Shown here: positions 1 through 7,380 of the stretch, piece after piece | Numbering within the stretch: position 1 is the stretch's first letter | Layout: every line of letters starts with the position of its first letter | DNA from: Scytonema sp. UIC 10036 | GTDB lineage: Bacteria > Cyanobacteriota > Cyanobacteriia > Cyanobacteriales > Nostocaceae | Assembly (NCBI RefSeq): GCF_009725235.1 | Contig: NZ_WJFC01000098.1 | Span: 1 to 46,116 of the forward strand | DNA length: 46,116 nucleotides | Direction of reading: 5' to 3' | Notes under the pieces: model-generated | The model's input: only the letters and a program-made list of their open reading frames with translations | The model's database searches: none | What the model was told of the DNA's origin: nothing | Position numbers and translations under genes: made by a program

Positions 1-36
1 GTTCCCTCCCCTTTCTAAGGGGAGGGTTAGGGTGGG
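1..36. repeat. GC-rich palindromic dispersed repeat at the left edge
   Basis: CCCTCCCCTT and AAGGGGAGGG form an inverted repeat followed by GTTAGGG. Nearly the same unit, in the same orientation, closes the window at 46085-46116. This kind of palindrome is common between cyanobacterial genes. I see no gene in 37-211. Confidence 0.6.
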
Positions 37-211
37 GTAAAAAATATTTGATACATCAATCATGACTTTTCAAACATCCTCTAACACTATCGCTACAAAT
101 GATTTATATCATGCTCGGATAAACACTGATACTAGGTTTGTCGTTGAGATGCATGCGAAGACAGCGCTACTACGAACTAATTAATTTATAAGTCATTGGC
201 TAAACATAGTG

Positions 212-1183
212 TCAAGCTACATTCACCTTAGTACATTTAGCGATTTTGTATTGAATATTATCCAATAAAATCACATCATTTGCTATTTCTGAAAGCTGTT
301 GGCTTAACATACCCTTCTTTGCAACAACAGTGACTGTTGCACCGCGTCGTTGAATTTCAGCGATCGCAGGAATAAAATCACCATCACCACTGACAAGAAT
401 TACCTTATCTTGCTGTTTCACTTCCCTCAGCATATCAACAACAATCTTTACATCATCACCCACAGTCTTGACACTATGACTATCAGGTCGGGGTAGAATA
501 GGAAGCCCAATGACTTCATAACGCAAATGTTCTAAATAACTCATAAACCGCTTTTGTCCTTCAGTCATTGGCGAGAAAACACCAGTGTAATATTTAAAAC
601 TTGTAGCCGTTGTATTTTGAGAAAGCTCTACTCGCAGAGCGTTATAATCAACTTCAATGTGTAAGCTATCGAGAGCAAAGCTTAAATTATTGCCATCTAT
701 ATAAACACGGGTTACTGATGTTGGAACATCAGGAAATAACTCAACTGATGATGGTTGAGTTGGCTTTTGAGAAATTTTTGGCTGATTTTTAGATTGGGGA
801 ACAGTTTTGTTCTCTAACTTCTCTCGCAATTGAGCGAGATTTCCAACGATGACTTTTTGTTGATGCTGTAATTTATCGATTTTTGAAAGATACAGGCGCT
901 GACAGGTATTTTGAGTTTTCACTTTTTTCTCAAGTTTATCTAATTCACTCTGTGCATTAGCCAATTTGGCTTGCAAGCAAGTATTTTCTTTGGTTAATTG
1001 GGTTAATTGCTTCTGGTTATTCTCATCTAATTGGGACTGGTTGGCTAGTATTTTTCTAGAAATGGCTCCCAATGCAGCTATTTCCCCCAGTCCGCGCAAT
1101 AGAGGTTGTTTGCTAATAGTTCCAGTCAATATGCACGCCATTGATGCAGCCATTGCAATCGGAAATGCTTGAGTCAGTTTCAT
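212..1183 (-). CDS. Membrane-anchored coiled-coil NYN-domain protein (LabA/DUF88-like)
   Basis: A 323-aa protein. Residues 7-22 form a hydrophobic N-terminal segment (signal anchor or membrane helix). Residues about 48-128 are a charged heptad-rich coiled coil, followed by a Pro/Ser/Gln linker. Residues about 158-310 are an NYN domain of the PIN-like RNase fold. The visible acidic residues are D163 with N165/N166 in YIDGNN, D243/D244 in VGDDVK, D250, and D267/D269 in SGDGDF, the expected metal-binding set. An RNase acting at the membrane is the family-based inference; the substrate is unknown. The gene is divergent from the NYN gene at 1449, and both have the shared palindrome upstream. Two NYN genes back to back suggests related jobs. 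The domain call is firm; the biological role is open. Confidence 0.85.
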   Translation of the reverse strand: MKLTQAFPIAMAASMACILTGTISKQPLLRGLGEIAALGAISRKILANQSQLDENNQKQLTQLTKENTCLQAKLANAQSELDKLEKKVKTQNTCQRLYLSKIDKLQHQQKVIVGNLAQLREKLENKTVPQSKNQPKISQKPTQPSSVELFPDVPTSVTRVYIDGNNLSFALDSLHIEVDYNALRVELSQNTTATSFKYYTGVFSPMTEGQKRFMSYLEHLRYEVIGLPILPRPDSHSVKTVGDDVKIVVDMLREVKQQDKVILVSGDGDFIPAIAEIQRRGATVTVVAKKGMLSQQLSEIANDVILLDNIQYKIAKCTKVNVA

Positions 1184-1234
1184 TTTTACTACTCACTAAT
1201 TGTTGACTGTGATGTATTTAGTTTACTAAGTAGG

Positions 1235-1252
1235 TGGAAAATGATATTTCCG
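1235..1252 (-). promoter_or_regulatory. Palindromic operator candidate, site A
   Basis: The + strand reads TGGAAAATGATATTTCCG, with GGAAA/TTTCC arms. It ends 51 bases before the start codon of the leftward NYN gene. Read towards the gene it continues TTTTCCACCTACT, very close to site F before the WYL regulator gene (TTTTCCACCTGCT). It belongs to a six-member family in this window. Its function as an operator is inferred. Confidence 0.55.
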
Positions 1253-1372
1253 TTTGCGATCGCATATCGCTTTCAGTAGTTGCCATAAATAGCATACACC
1301 AGAACATATGTAAATTTTCTTCTCTCACTCCCCTACTCCCACTCTCTTTCAACCCTACCCTAACCCCTACCC

Positions 1373-1390
1373 CTAGAAATGCATATTCCA
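1373..1390 (+). promoter_or_regulatory. Palindromic operator candidate, site B (weak half)
   Basis: CTAGAAATGCATATTCCA, followed by CCTATGG, lies 58 bases before the rightward NYN gene. The gene-proximal half (ATGCATATTCCA) is identical to site D. The distal half is degenerate. It has the same orientation relative to its gene as the other five sites. Confidence 0.45.
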
Positions 1391-1448
1391 CCTATGGGTT
1401 TTAATGAGAAATAAGAAAACACAAACCCCAAAAACGTGGTGAAAGTGT

Positions 1449-2024
1449 ATGGTAAATCTTCATCGAGTGATGATTGTTGCAGACGGCGATAACACCTTTA
1501 TGGCAGCACAAAGTTTTAATCGCAAAATAAATTGGCATAAAATGCGTGATTATTTAGCCGATCCAAAAGAAGGTAGAGAACTGATTGAAATGGTTATTTA
1601 TCTGGGTTTACCTCCTGCAAAAGAAAGATTTGAAGAACAGCGAAAAAGTAAAGAGAAATTTATATACTGGGCAAAGAGTAATGGATTTTTAGTTGTAGCG
1701 AAAGAAGGAAAGGCGAAAGGAGATGATTATGAGAGTAATGTTGATGTTGTGATGGCAATTGATGCCATTGAGTTAGCTTTAGAAATTAAACCAGATATTG
1801 TTGTTTTAGTGACAGGTGATTCTGATTTTGCCTATTTAGCAGAAAAACTGAGAAGACGAGGAATACGGGTTGAGGTAGCGTCCGTGGAACAATCACTAGG
1901 AAATGAATTAAAAAATTCAGCTAATAGCGTAGTGGATTTAACTGAGGTGTTTGATAAATTTGACCAACATGATACTAACCAAAATTATCACCGAATTGGT
2001 AGTGCTAATGTCTTTGATTCATAA
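1449..2024 (+). CDS. NYN-domain PIN-like RNase (LabA/DUF88-like), first gene of the Ubl operon
   Basis: A 191-aa soluble protein that is almost entirely an NYN domain. Motifs are ADGDNTF (D12, D14, N15) on strand 1, NVDVVMAID (D99 and D105), and VTGDSDF (D124, D126), followed by a Rossmann-like alternation ending VVDLTEVFD. These acidic residues are the usual metal site of NYN/PIN nucleases, so an RNase is likely; the LabA relatives are a cyanobacterial branch. The ATG follows GGTGA at 1439-1443. It is first in a same-strand series with a coiled-coil membrane protein, a ubiquitin-like protein, an E2-like protein and a JAB-E1. The NYN protein could be the effector or the conjugation target of that module; this is inference from gene order. 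Site B lies upstream. Confidence 0.85.
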   Translation: MVNLHRVMIVADGDNTFMAAQSFNRKINWHKMRDYLADPKEGRELIEMVIYLGLPPAKERFEEQRKSKEKFIYWAKSNGFLVVAKEGKAKGDDYESNVDVVMAIDAIELALEIKPDIVVLVTGDSDFAYLAEKLRRRGIRVEVASVEQSLGNELKNSANSVVDLTEVFDKFDQHDTNQNYHRIGSANVFDS

Positions 2025-2073
2025 ATGCATAATGCTGGGATAAATTAAAAACAAAAAACAAAAGGAGTTATTC

Positions 2074-2466
2074 ATGGTGACAGTGAATGGCAAATTAATC
2101 AATCAAGAACGCGATCGGTTAGATGAACTGACACAAAGGACTGAGAAAATCATTCGACGTTGTGAATCTTTAGAATCTCAAGTGTCTGCTCTTACCAAAC
2201 AAGACTATACACAATATTTGCAAAAGGTCAGTTATGAGGTTAATAATGTCAAAACATTTTTGCAAAAACTTGACAAAAGAATTGGCTTTTTAGAAGAGTT
2301 AACATCAAGCCAAGCTAAAGAGTTGTTATTTTTCAAGATTAGTAATGTTATTGGCTTGGGAGGTTTATTATTTATGCTTGTCATAAATCATCTACCTGAA
2401 TTCGAGCGCGATCGCCCTCAAAAACGTGCGGAGTCTGTAGCATTCATTCAACAAAAACTTAAGTAA
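2074..2466 (+). CDS. Small coiled-coil protein with one C-terminal membrane segment
   Basis: A 130-aa protein I do not recognise. Residues 10-80 are charged and heptad-like, with features of a coiled coil. Residues about 87-106 (LFFKISNVIGLGGLLFMLVI) are hydrophobic enough for one membrane helix, followed by a short polar tail. A strong Shine-Dalgarno AGGAG sits 7-8 bases before the ATG. The first residues, VTVNGKLI, resemble the start of the ubiquitin-like protein encoded next (AIVNGKLV). It begins 49 bases after the NYN gene and is probably cotranscribed. A membrane adaptor or tether for the NYN RNase, or a conjugation target, would fit the context, but nothing in the sequence proves it. 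Confidence 0.7.
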   Translation: MVTVNGKLINQERDRLDELTQRTEKIIRRCESLESQVSALTKQDYTQYLQKVSYEVNNVKTFLQKLDKRIGFLEELTSSQAKELLFFKISNVIGLGGLLFMLVINHLPEFERDRPQKRAESVAFIQQKLK

Positions 2467-2513
2467 TTGGTTCGTATTAGTGATACATGCGCTAAAGCGC
2501 TACTACGAACCAA
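2467..2513. repeat. Hairpin repeat with 10-bp arms
   Basis: TTGGTTCGTA at 2467-2476 and TACGAACCAA at 2504-2513 are perfect inverted arms, with GCGCTAAAGCGC inside. A fragment of the same repeat (GCGCTACTACGAAC) occurs near 165-178. It lies between two genes of the Ubl operon and could attenuate or stabilise the transcript, but it is more likely a dispersed repeat. Confidence 0.6.
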
Positions 2514-2562
2514 TAACTTACCCAAACGGGATTTATAAATTAGACAAAAAAGAGGAAAAAAG

Positions 2563-2760
2563 ATGAGAGCAATTGTTAACGGCAAACTGGTCGATTTACC
2601 CCAAGGTACAACTGTTGAAGAATTAAGAAAAAAATTACCAGAAATTGGTCAAGATGATGTGATGGAAGAAGGCTTTAGCGGAACTCGTCCTCTAAAAAAC
2701 AACGAAGCACTCAAGGAAGGTTCTAAGGTTTGGAGTGTACCCAAAATTGTGAAGGGATAA
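2563..2760 (+). CDS. Ubiquitin-like (beta-grasp) protein with a C-terminal glycine
   Basis: A 65-aa protein. The pattern is beta-grasp: a strand with a hairpin turn (MRAIVNGKLVDL), helix TTVEELRKKL after a conserved PQGTTV, and a late EGSKVWSVP strand. It ends in IVKG, with glycine as the last residue, so it could be adenylated by an E1 without prior trimming. The immediate neighbours encode an E2-like protein and a JAB-E1 fusion, which strongly supports a ubiquitin-like modifier. SD GAGG precedes the ATG. Bacterial Ubl operons of the Bil/Bub or multiubiquitin type often carry longer or tandem Ubls; a single 65-residue Ubl with a bare terminal glycine is compact. Which protein is modified is unknown. 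Confidence 0.75.
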   Translation: MRAIVNGKLVDLPQGTTVEELRKKLPEIGQDDVMEEGFSGTRPLKNNEALKEGSKVWSVPKIVKG

Positions 2761-2817
2761 CAAAATTTTGGATGGGAATCTTAAGTTTTGGATTTGGAAA
2801 TATTGCAGAGGTGAAGT

Positions 2818-3303
2818 ATGGCGATCGCAATGAGTCAAGAAAAATCGGGATTTAAGCCAAGTTCGCGAATTCTAGAAGAACTCAAACTGTTAGAAAAAGT
2901 TGCCAAAAATGTCATAGTTGGTAGCAAGACAGTCGGCGATATCAGATATACGGCGATTCTCATTAAGGGAATGCCTTTATCTTCCAAAAAATTTACTGTT
3001 TCTAACACAGATATTTTGTTTTTATTACCACCAGATTACCCGCGCCTTCCTCCCATTGGCTGCTATCTAAATTACCCTTGGAATACGGTAGGAGAGGGAG
3101 ACCATCACTTTACCCGCCAAAGCTACTATGGTGCGCCATTTCTGAGTGAGGAAGGATGGTATTGGTATTGCGTCGGTTTGGGGGGAGGATTTAACCATGA
3201 TGTTTGGTTGAATTCCTGGAGACCCAGTCAGACTCCTGAGAAGGGACACAATCTTGCGACTTTGTTTGTTACAGCACGCCACGCAATTAATAGCGATGAT
3301 TGA
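2818..3303 (+). CDS. E2-like ubiquitin-conjugating enzyme (prokaryotic E2 family)
   Basis: A 161-aa protein with the layout of bacterial E2 families. There is a sheet region with ILFLLPPDYPRLPP (about 66-79), matching the YP..PP signature of E2 folds, then YYGAPF and GWYWYC (114-118), followed by a helical end with W..NSW and GHNLATLF. C118 is the best candidate for the thioester cysteine; C82 is an alternative. H126 and H144 could replace the classical catalytic histidine. The start is the ATG after AGAGGTGA. It lies between the Ubl and JAB-E1 genes, so it should accept the Ubl from the E1 and pass it to a target. I am confident of the E2-type role from context and motifs, less so of the exact family. 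Confidence 0.7.
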   Translation: MAIAMSQEKSGFKPSSRILEELKLLEKVAKNVIVGSKTVGDIRYTAILIKGMPLSSKKFTVSNTDILFLLPPDYPRLPPIGCYLNYPWNTVGEGDHHFTRQSYYGAPFLSEEGWYWYCVGLGGGFNHDVWLNSWRPSQTPEKGHNLATLFVTARHAINSDD

Positions 3304-3316
3304 TGCGCCCAACGCA

Positions 3317-3497
3317 CCTAGCCCTGTCAAGGTGACTCTGATTTAGGCGGTAATTCCTCATCTTTACTCTCTGTGCTCTCAGCGCCTCTGCGGTTTAAAA
3401 GCCATTTTTTTAACCACAGAGACGCAGAGTACGCAGAGGTAATAGGAGAGAGAACAATTGATTTCCTAAAGTTTTTACCCACCTTGACAGGGCTAGG
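3317..3497. repeat. MITE-like nested palindrome, 181 bp
   Basis: Perfect 18-bp terminal inverted repeats CCTAGCCCTGTCAAGGTG (3317-3334) and CACCTTGACAGGGCTAGG (3480-3497) enclose a second inverted repeat, CTCTGTG...CTCTGCGGTT against AACCACAGAGACGCAGAG. It has no coding capacity. It separates the E2-like gene from the JAB-E1 gene and probably inserted into the operon. Confidence 0.7.
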
Positions 3498-3548
3498 CCA
3501 ACGCACTTTTCTACTGTACGGGTGCGGTGACCTTATTTCCCTACCAAC

Positions 3549-3583
3549 CACTAACAACTAACAACTAACAACTAACAACTAAC
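3549..3583. repeat. Short tandem repeat (STRR), unit AACTAAC
   Basis: About five copies of a 7-base unit end directly at the ATG of the JAB-E1 gene, which therefore has no Shine-Dalgarno. Heptamer STRRs are typical of filamentous cyanobacteria. Confidence 0.8.
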
Positions 3584-3584
3584 C

Positions 3585-4925
3585 ATGAACAAACCTACCA
3601 CCATTTCTTTTCACGTACCACCAAAAATGTGGTCTGAATTTCAGGAATCCATGCTCAAATCGAGAATGTTTAATGAAGAAGTCATTGGTTTTTTCTTTTG
3701 TCAGCGCCATCAGGTTTCAAAACGCAAAATCCGGTATATCCCTAAAACTTGGGTCGTTCCTTCACCGGACTGCTACGAACATCAATCTGCAACTGGATTG
3801 GTATTAACACAGCCTTTTCATTCCTTTCTACTGGAAAATTATCTTCGAGTGGGGTTAGATGTAGTTCACATTCATACTCACGCGGGTCGAGGAATGCCTG
3901 ATTTTTCCTACATTGACGATCGCTATGAGTCGGAATATGCTCAATTTATCTCATCTGGTTTTCCCCAAAAACCCCGTTTGATTTCTGGGGTATTTGATGA
4001 AGATTTTCAGTCTTGTCAATTTCGGATGTGGGATAGGAAAGGACGGAAGTTTGAGAAGGTTCAATTCTGTAATTCTTTGTTTGAAGTCGCGACTAATGAA
4101 AATGATATGAACAATCCAGATTTAATGTTTGCTCGGCAAAAAATCTTTGGAGAAGCTAATCAAAGGCTGCTCAACGAACTAAAAGTGGCATTAATTGGTT
4201 GTGGCGGTATTGGTTCAATTTTTGCGGAATTATTGGGGCGTTTGGGTGTGAAAAATTGGGTATTAGTTGATCCCGATAGATTGGAAACTCTGAATCTCAA
4301 TCGCATGCCTGGTGCTACACAAGAAATGGTAGAACAAAGATGGCATAAAGTGCATTACGTCAAGCATCTTATCAAAAGAATTTACAGTGAGGGTTCTTGT
4401 GTGAAAACAATCCCAACTTCAATTGAAAGTGAATTAGCTCGGCAAGAAATAGCAACTTGCGATTTAATTGTGGTAGCAACAGACAACCACTTTTCTCGAA
4501 AAATGGCTCAAGAAATAGCGTTGGAATATATGCGTCCTCTAGTGTGTTTGGGGACTCACATAGATATGAAACAAGACCATACACCGCGAATGTATTGTAG
4601 AGTGAGCGTTCCTCCTATGGGGGGTGGTTGGTGCTTGATGTGCGGTAATATCATTAGCCTGCAAAGGGCTGCTTTTGAGTCTGCACCTGCTGAAATTCAT
4701 CAAATGGTTGGGAGTGTAGGTTATATAGAAGGTGTGAATGACCCAGCAGTCTTTTGGTTGAATAGTATCTGTGCAAGTACGGGTGTTGGTGTGATTCACG
4801 GGATGGTGAGCGGTTTTTTAAATGTAGATTCCGGGATTGATTGGGTTTATGAGTTTCCCGGTAGTGATTGGCGCAAGACGAATACTGAGTATTTGCGGTC
4901 TGATGATTGTTTCTTTTGCTGTTGA
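3585..4925 (+). CDS. JAB deubiquitinase-like domain fused to an E1/ThiF-like activating enzyme
   Basis: A 446-aa protein. Residues about 5-165 form a JAB/JAMM metalloprotease domain: E31/E32 upstream, then H97-T-H99, S108 and D111, the zinc-binding HxH...SxxD signature with 8 rather than 7 residues in the gap. Residues about 185-446 form a ThiF/E1 domain with GCGGIGS at 205-211, VDPDR at 228-232 and NLNR at 237-240 for ATP and Mg. Two cysteine pairs, C350/C353 and C442/C445 (the protein ends FFCC), form a likely structural zinc site. The E1 half should adenylate the terminal glycine of the Ubl at 2563; the JAB half should remove Ubl from targets. No Shine-Dalgarno is visible because the start abuts the STRR, so expression may depend on readthrough from upstream or a leaderless-like start. 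JAB-E1 fusions are known in bacterial Ubl operons. Confidence 0.85.
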   Translation: MNKPTTISFHVPPKMWSEFQESMLKSRMFNEEVIGFFFCQRHQVSKRKIRYIPKTWVVPSPDCYEHQSATGLVLTQPFHSFLLENYLRVGLDVVHIHTHAGRGMPDFSYIDDRYESEYAQFISSGFPQKPRLISGVFDEDFQSCQFRMWDRKGRKFEKVQFCNSLFEVATNENDMNNPDLMFARQKIFGEANQRLLNELKVALIGCGGIGSIFAELLGRLGVKNWVLVDPDRLETLNLNRMPGATQEMVEQRWHKVHYVKHLIKRIYSEGSCVKTIPTSIESELARQEIATCDLIVVATDNHFSRKMAQEIALEYMRPLVCLGTHIDMKQDHTPRMYCRVSVPPMGGGWCLMCGNIISLQRAAFESAPAEIHQMVGSVGYIEGVNDPAVFWLNSICASTGVGVIHGMVSGFLNVDSGIDWVYEFPGSDWRKTNTEYLRSDDCFFCC

Positions 4926-5568
4926 GTCAAGCGATCGCCTCAACGTTTGATTTTTCAACAAATGATACCATTTCGCATTAATCGCGGTACATATAAATTC
5001 TGTAGAGACGTGTTATGGGGCGTCTCTACATTATCGATTTGTATAAACCTTTTCGTAAAATAGTATGAGAACCATCTATAGCAATCCTATTTGAGATCCA
5101 AACAAGGGAGACAAGGAAGACAAGGAGGACAAGGAAGACAAGGAAGAGGTGTTTGTAAATCATTTAGGACTGCTATAGCATACAGCTAACCTCCGATATC
5201 GTTCTTGGCGATACCGGAGGTTTATCGCAAGGAGCAACAAACAAACCAACTTTTGCATATTACAATATAATACAGATGGTTTGTAAGCCATCTGTTTACC
5301 ACCCAATATCTATAAGTTGTACCAATTCTCTAAAATCCAGCAACACATTCAAACCCCGAAACCCAGACCAGATATGACTTTTTTAATTACGAATTACGAA
5401 TTACGAATTACGAATTGGTATTACCCACCCTGGTAAGCCACTAGAAAATTATCGCCCCAGCGATTTACATTACAACTCGTACCGTTTTGTTCGTGGATTC
5501 CCCCACCAACAGCCAGCGTTTTCATGAGTGCGTTGGTTACCAAATGTTGAAGATGGGAGAATACACAA
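4926..5568. other. Gene-free stretch with dispersed repeats
   Basis: No convincing gene. It contains a hairpin with perfect 10-bp arms TGTAGAGACG/CGTCTCTACA (5001-5030), a run of GACAAGGA-type units (5102-5150), a long hairpin at 5188-5222, and tandem ACGAATT units (about 5383-5417). A short CTATAGCAATCCT repeat at 5077 recurs near 43975. Confidence 0.6.
5188..5222. terminator. Strong hairpin, possible terminator
   Basis: AACCTCCGATATCG and CGATACCGGAGGTT form a 14-bp stem with one mismatch and a 7-base loop. Only three T follow, so intrinsic termination is uncertain; it may be a dispersed repeat. It lies 263 bases after the JAB-E1 gene. Confidence 0.35.
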
Positions 5569-6768
5569 TTGTTTAAGCATAGTAAAAACAAAACTGCGAG
5601 TCATGTAATTTTATTAACCATAATTTTCCTCATCATTGAATTATTAGACGAAATGATTGATGGGGTGCGCGGTGCTGCTTGGCCTTTGATTCGCAACGAC
5701 TTAGGTCTTGACTACACCCAAGTTGGGATGTTGCTGACAATACCGAATACTATCAGTAGTATAATAGAACTGATACTGGGAATCTGGGGAGATATCGGTC
5801 AACGACGACAGTTGATTTTGGGCGGAGGGGTTGGTTTTGCAATTGCCTTATTACTCATTTCCCTGAGCCACAATTTTCCATTATTCTTGGGAGCCTTTAT
5901 CCTGTTTTATCCTGCTTCCGGTTGCTTTGTCAGTCTTTCCCAAGCTACCCTCATGGACATCGAACCGAAACGCCACGAGCAAAATATGGCGCGTTGGGCT
6001 TTAGCTGGTTCTGTGGGAAATGTTATTGGTCCGGTGGTGTTAGCGGTTGCTGTAGGATTGCATCAAAGTTGGCGGAGTGCATTTTTTATCTTGGCTGTGC
6101 TAACAGTATTGCTGTTGGGAATGCTATGGAAGTCTCGAAAAGCAATTCCAACGACACCTGACAAAATTGATGAACCAATACAGGGTTTTAGAGAGGGTAT
6201 AGGTCATGCGATCGCGGCTTTAAAACGGCGAAAAGTGCTGCTTTGGTTAACTTTGTTACAATTTTCCGATTTAATGCTGGATATTTTGCATGGCTTTTTG
6301 GCACTGTATTTTGTTGATGTTATTGGTGCAAGCAATACCCAGGCTAGTTTTGCTATCACTATCTGGTTGGGGTTTGGCTTGCTAGGAGATTTTTTGCTCA
6401 TTCCTTTGCTAGAAAGAGTGAGGGGAATTGCTTACTTAAAATTAAGCGCCATAATTGTTTTGTTTCTGTACCCGACTTTTTTGCTCGTACCAAACATCAA
6501 TATCAAGTTATTAATTCTCGGTTTACTGGGTTTGTTTAATGCAGGTTGGTACTCAATTCTCCAAGGACAATTGTATACAGCAATGCCAGGACAGAGTGGT
6601 ACAGTCATGACATTGAGTAACTTATTTGGTTTTGTGGGTGGTTTAATGCCACTAGCGTTGGGTTTGCTTGCTCAACACTATGGTTTACAAAATACCATGT
6701 GGTTGTTACTTGCTGCACCTGTCGCTTTGTTAATAGGACTTTTGAAGTTTTCAATTGTTTCCAACTAA
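5569..6768 (+). CDS. Major facilitator superfamily transporter
   Basis: A 399-aa protein with about 12 hydrophobic segments in two bundles. The loop after helix 2 reads GIWGDIGQRRQLILGGG, the MFS motif A region (GxxxDrxGrR-like). It is a membrane efflux or uptake carrier with unknown substrate. The start is TTG, preceded by GGGAG 9 bases upstream; ATG codons at 5544 and 5553 are out of frame. The last three codons and stop (GTT TCC AAC TAA) are the first bases of the degenerate terminal CRISPR repeat at 6757, so the CRISPR repeat supplies the C-terminus. The original end of the gene was therefore probably replaced when the array came to lie here. Confidence 0.85.
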   Translation: MFKHSKNKTASHVILLTIIFLIIELLDEMIDGVRGAAWPLIRNDLGLDYTQVGMLLTIPNTISSIIELILGIWGDIGQRRQLILGGGVGFAIALLLISLSHNFPLFLGAFILFYPASGCFVSLSQATLMDIEPKRHEQNMARWALAGSVGNVIGPVVLAVAVGLHQSWRSAFFILAVLTVLLLGMLWKSRKAIPTTPDKIDEPIQGFREGIGHAIAALKRRKVLLWLTLLQFSDLMLDILHGFLALYFVDVIGASNTQASFAITIWLGFGLLGDFLLIPLLERVRGIAYLKLSAIIVLFLYPTFLLVPNINIKLLILGLLGLFNAGWYSILQGQLYTAMPGQSGTVMTLSNLFGFVGGLMPLALGLLAQHYGLQNTMWLLLAAPVALLIGLLKFSIVSN

Positions 6769-7162
6769 TCCAAATTGACCCAATCGGTGGGGCAGTCAGG
6801 AAAAAAATACAACTTTACTACTGCACCACTTGTTTCCAACTAATCCGAATTGACCCAATCGGTGGGGTCTACTCCCCTAAAAAAGGGAAAGGACAAATCT
6901 CATTGTTTCCAACTAATCCGAATTGACCCAATCGGTGGGGGATAATAGTTCTCGTATTTTTCTGATGGCTGACCAAATGGTTTCCAACTAATCCGAATTG
7001 ACCCAATCGGTGGGGAATATCCAGCGTCGGAACTTCGGTTCCGGCTCACCGTTTCCAACTAATCCGAATTGACCCAATCGGTGGGGCTTTATACGTAGAT
7101 GCTTATTTAGTTTTTATTTTTAGGAGGTTTCCAACTAATCCGAATTGACCCAATCGGTGGGG
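6757..7162 (-). CRISPR. CRISPR array 1: 6 repeats, 5 spacers
   Basis: Repeats of 36 bases start at 6757, 6832, 6905, 6980, 7051 and 7127, with spacers of 39, 37, 39, 35 and 40 bases. On the + strand the repeat begins GTTTCCAACTAATCCG and ends AATCGGTGGGG. Read on the minus strand it ends in GGAAAC, as many cyanobacterial repeats do, so crRNA is expected from the minus strand. The repeat at 6757 has A for G at position 16 and is the old, leader-distal end. The leader is at 7163-7380. The repeat differs from array 2 only at position 21 (G here, A there). A CCGA/TCGG stem is possible within it. Confidence 0.97.
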
Positions 7163-7380
7163 AGTTCGTCTAGGAGACCTTACCCAGTAAAGGTTCCAGA
7201 CCCCAAATCGACACCACTGATGGAATTATAGTATATCCTCCCAAAAATTTAGCAAAACACATAGCTCAAACCCTTGTCTAGTAAGCAATCGACACCACTC
7301 AACGAAAAATATAGGATTTCAGCAATTCAGCGAGTGGTGTCGATGAACATCTGAAAGTGGCTTTCCAAAAACCGTTACAT
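7163..7380 (-). promoter_or_regulatory. Leader and promoter of CRISPR array 1
   Basis: Almost identical to 22644-22861 beside array 2. On the minus strand it has a TATAAT -10 at 7225-7230 and TTGCTA as a possible -35 at 7250-7255 (19-base spacer), placing the start about 55 bases before the first repeat. ATCGACACCACT occurs at 7207-7218 and 7288-7299 and inverted at 7333-7344; the last two form 13-bp perfect arms (7288-7300/7332-7344). The conservation suggests binding sites for adaptation or regulatory proteins. Confidence 0.8.

Noticed and set aside
5001..5030. Hairpin TGTAGAGACG/CGTCTCTACA as a terminator of the JAB-E1 operon
   Set aside because: No T-run follows, and the same hairpin type is a common cyanobacterial intergenic repeat.
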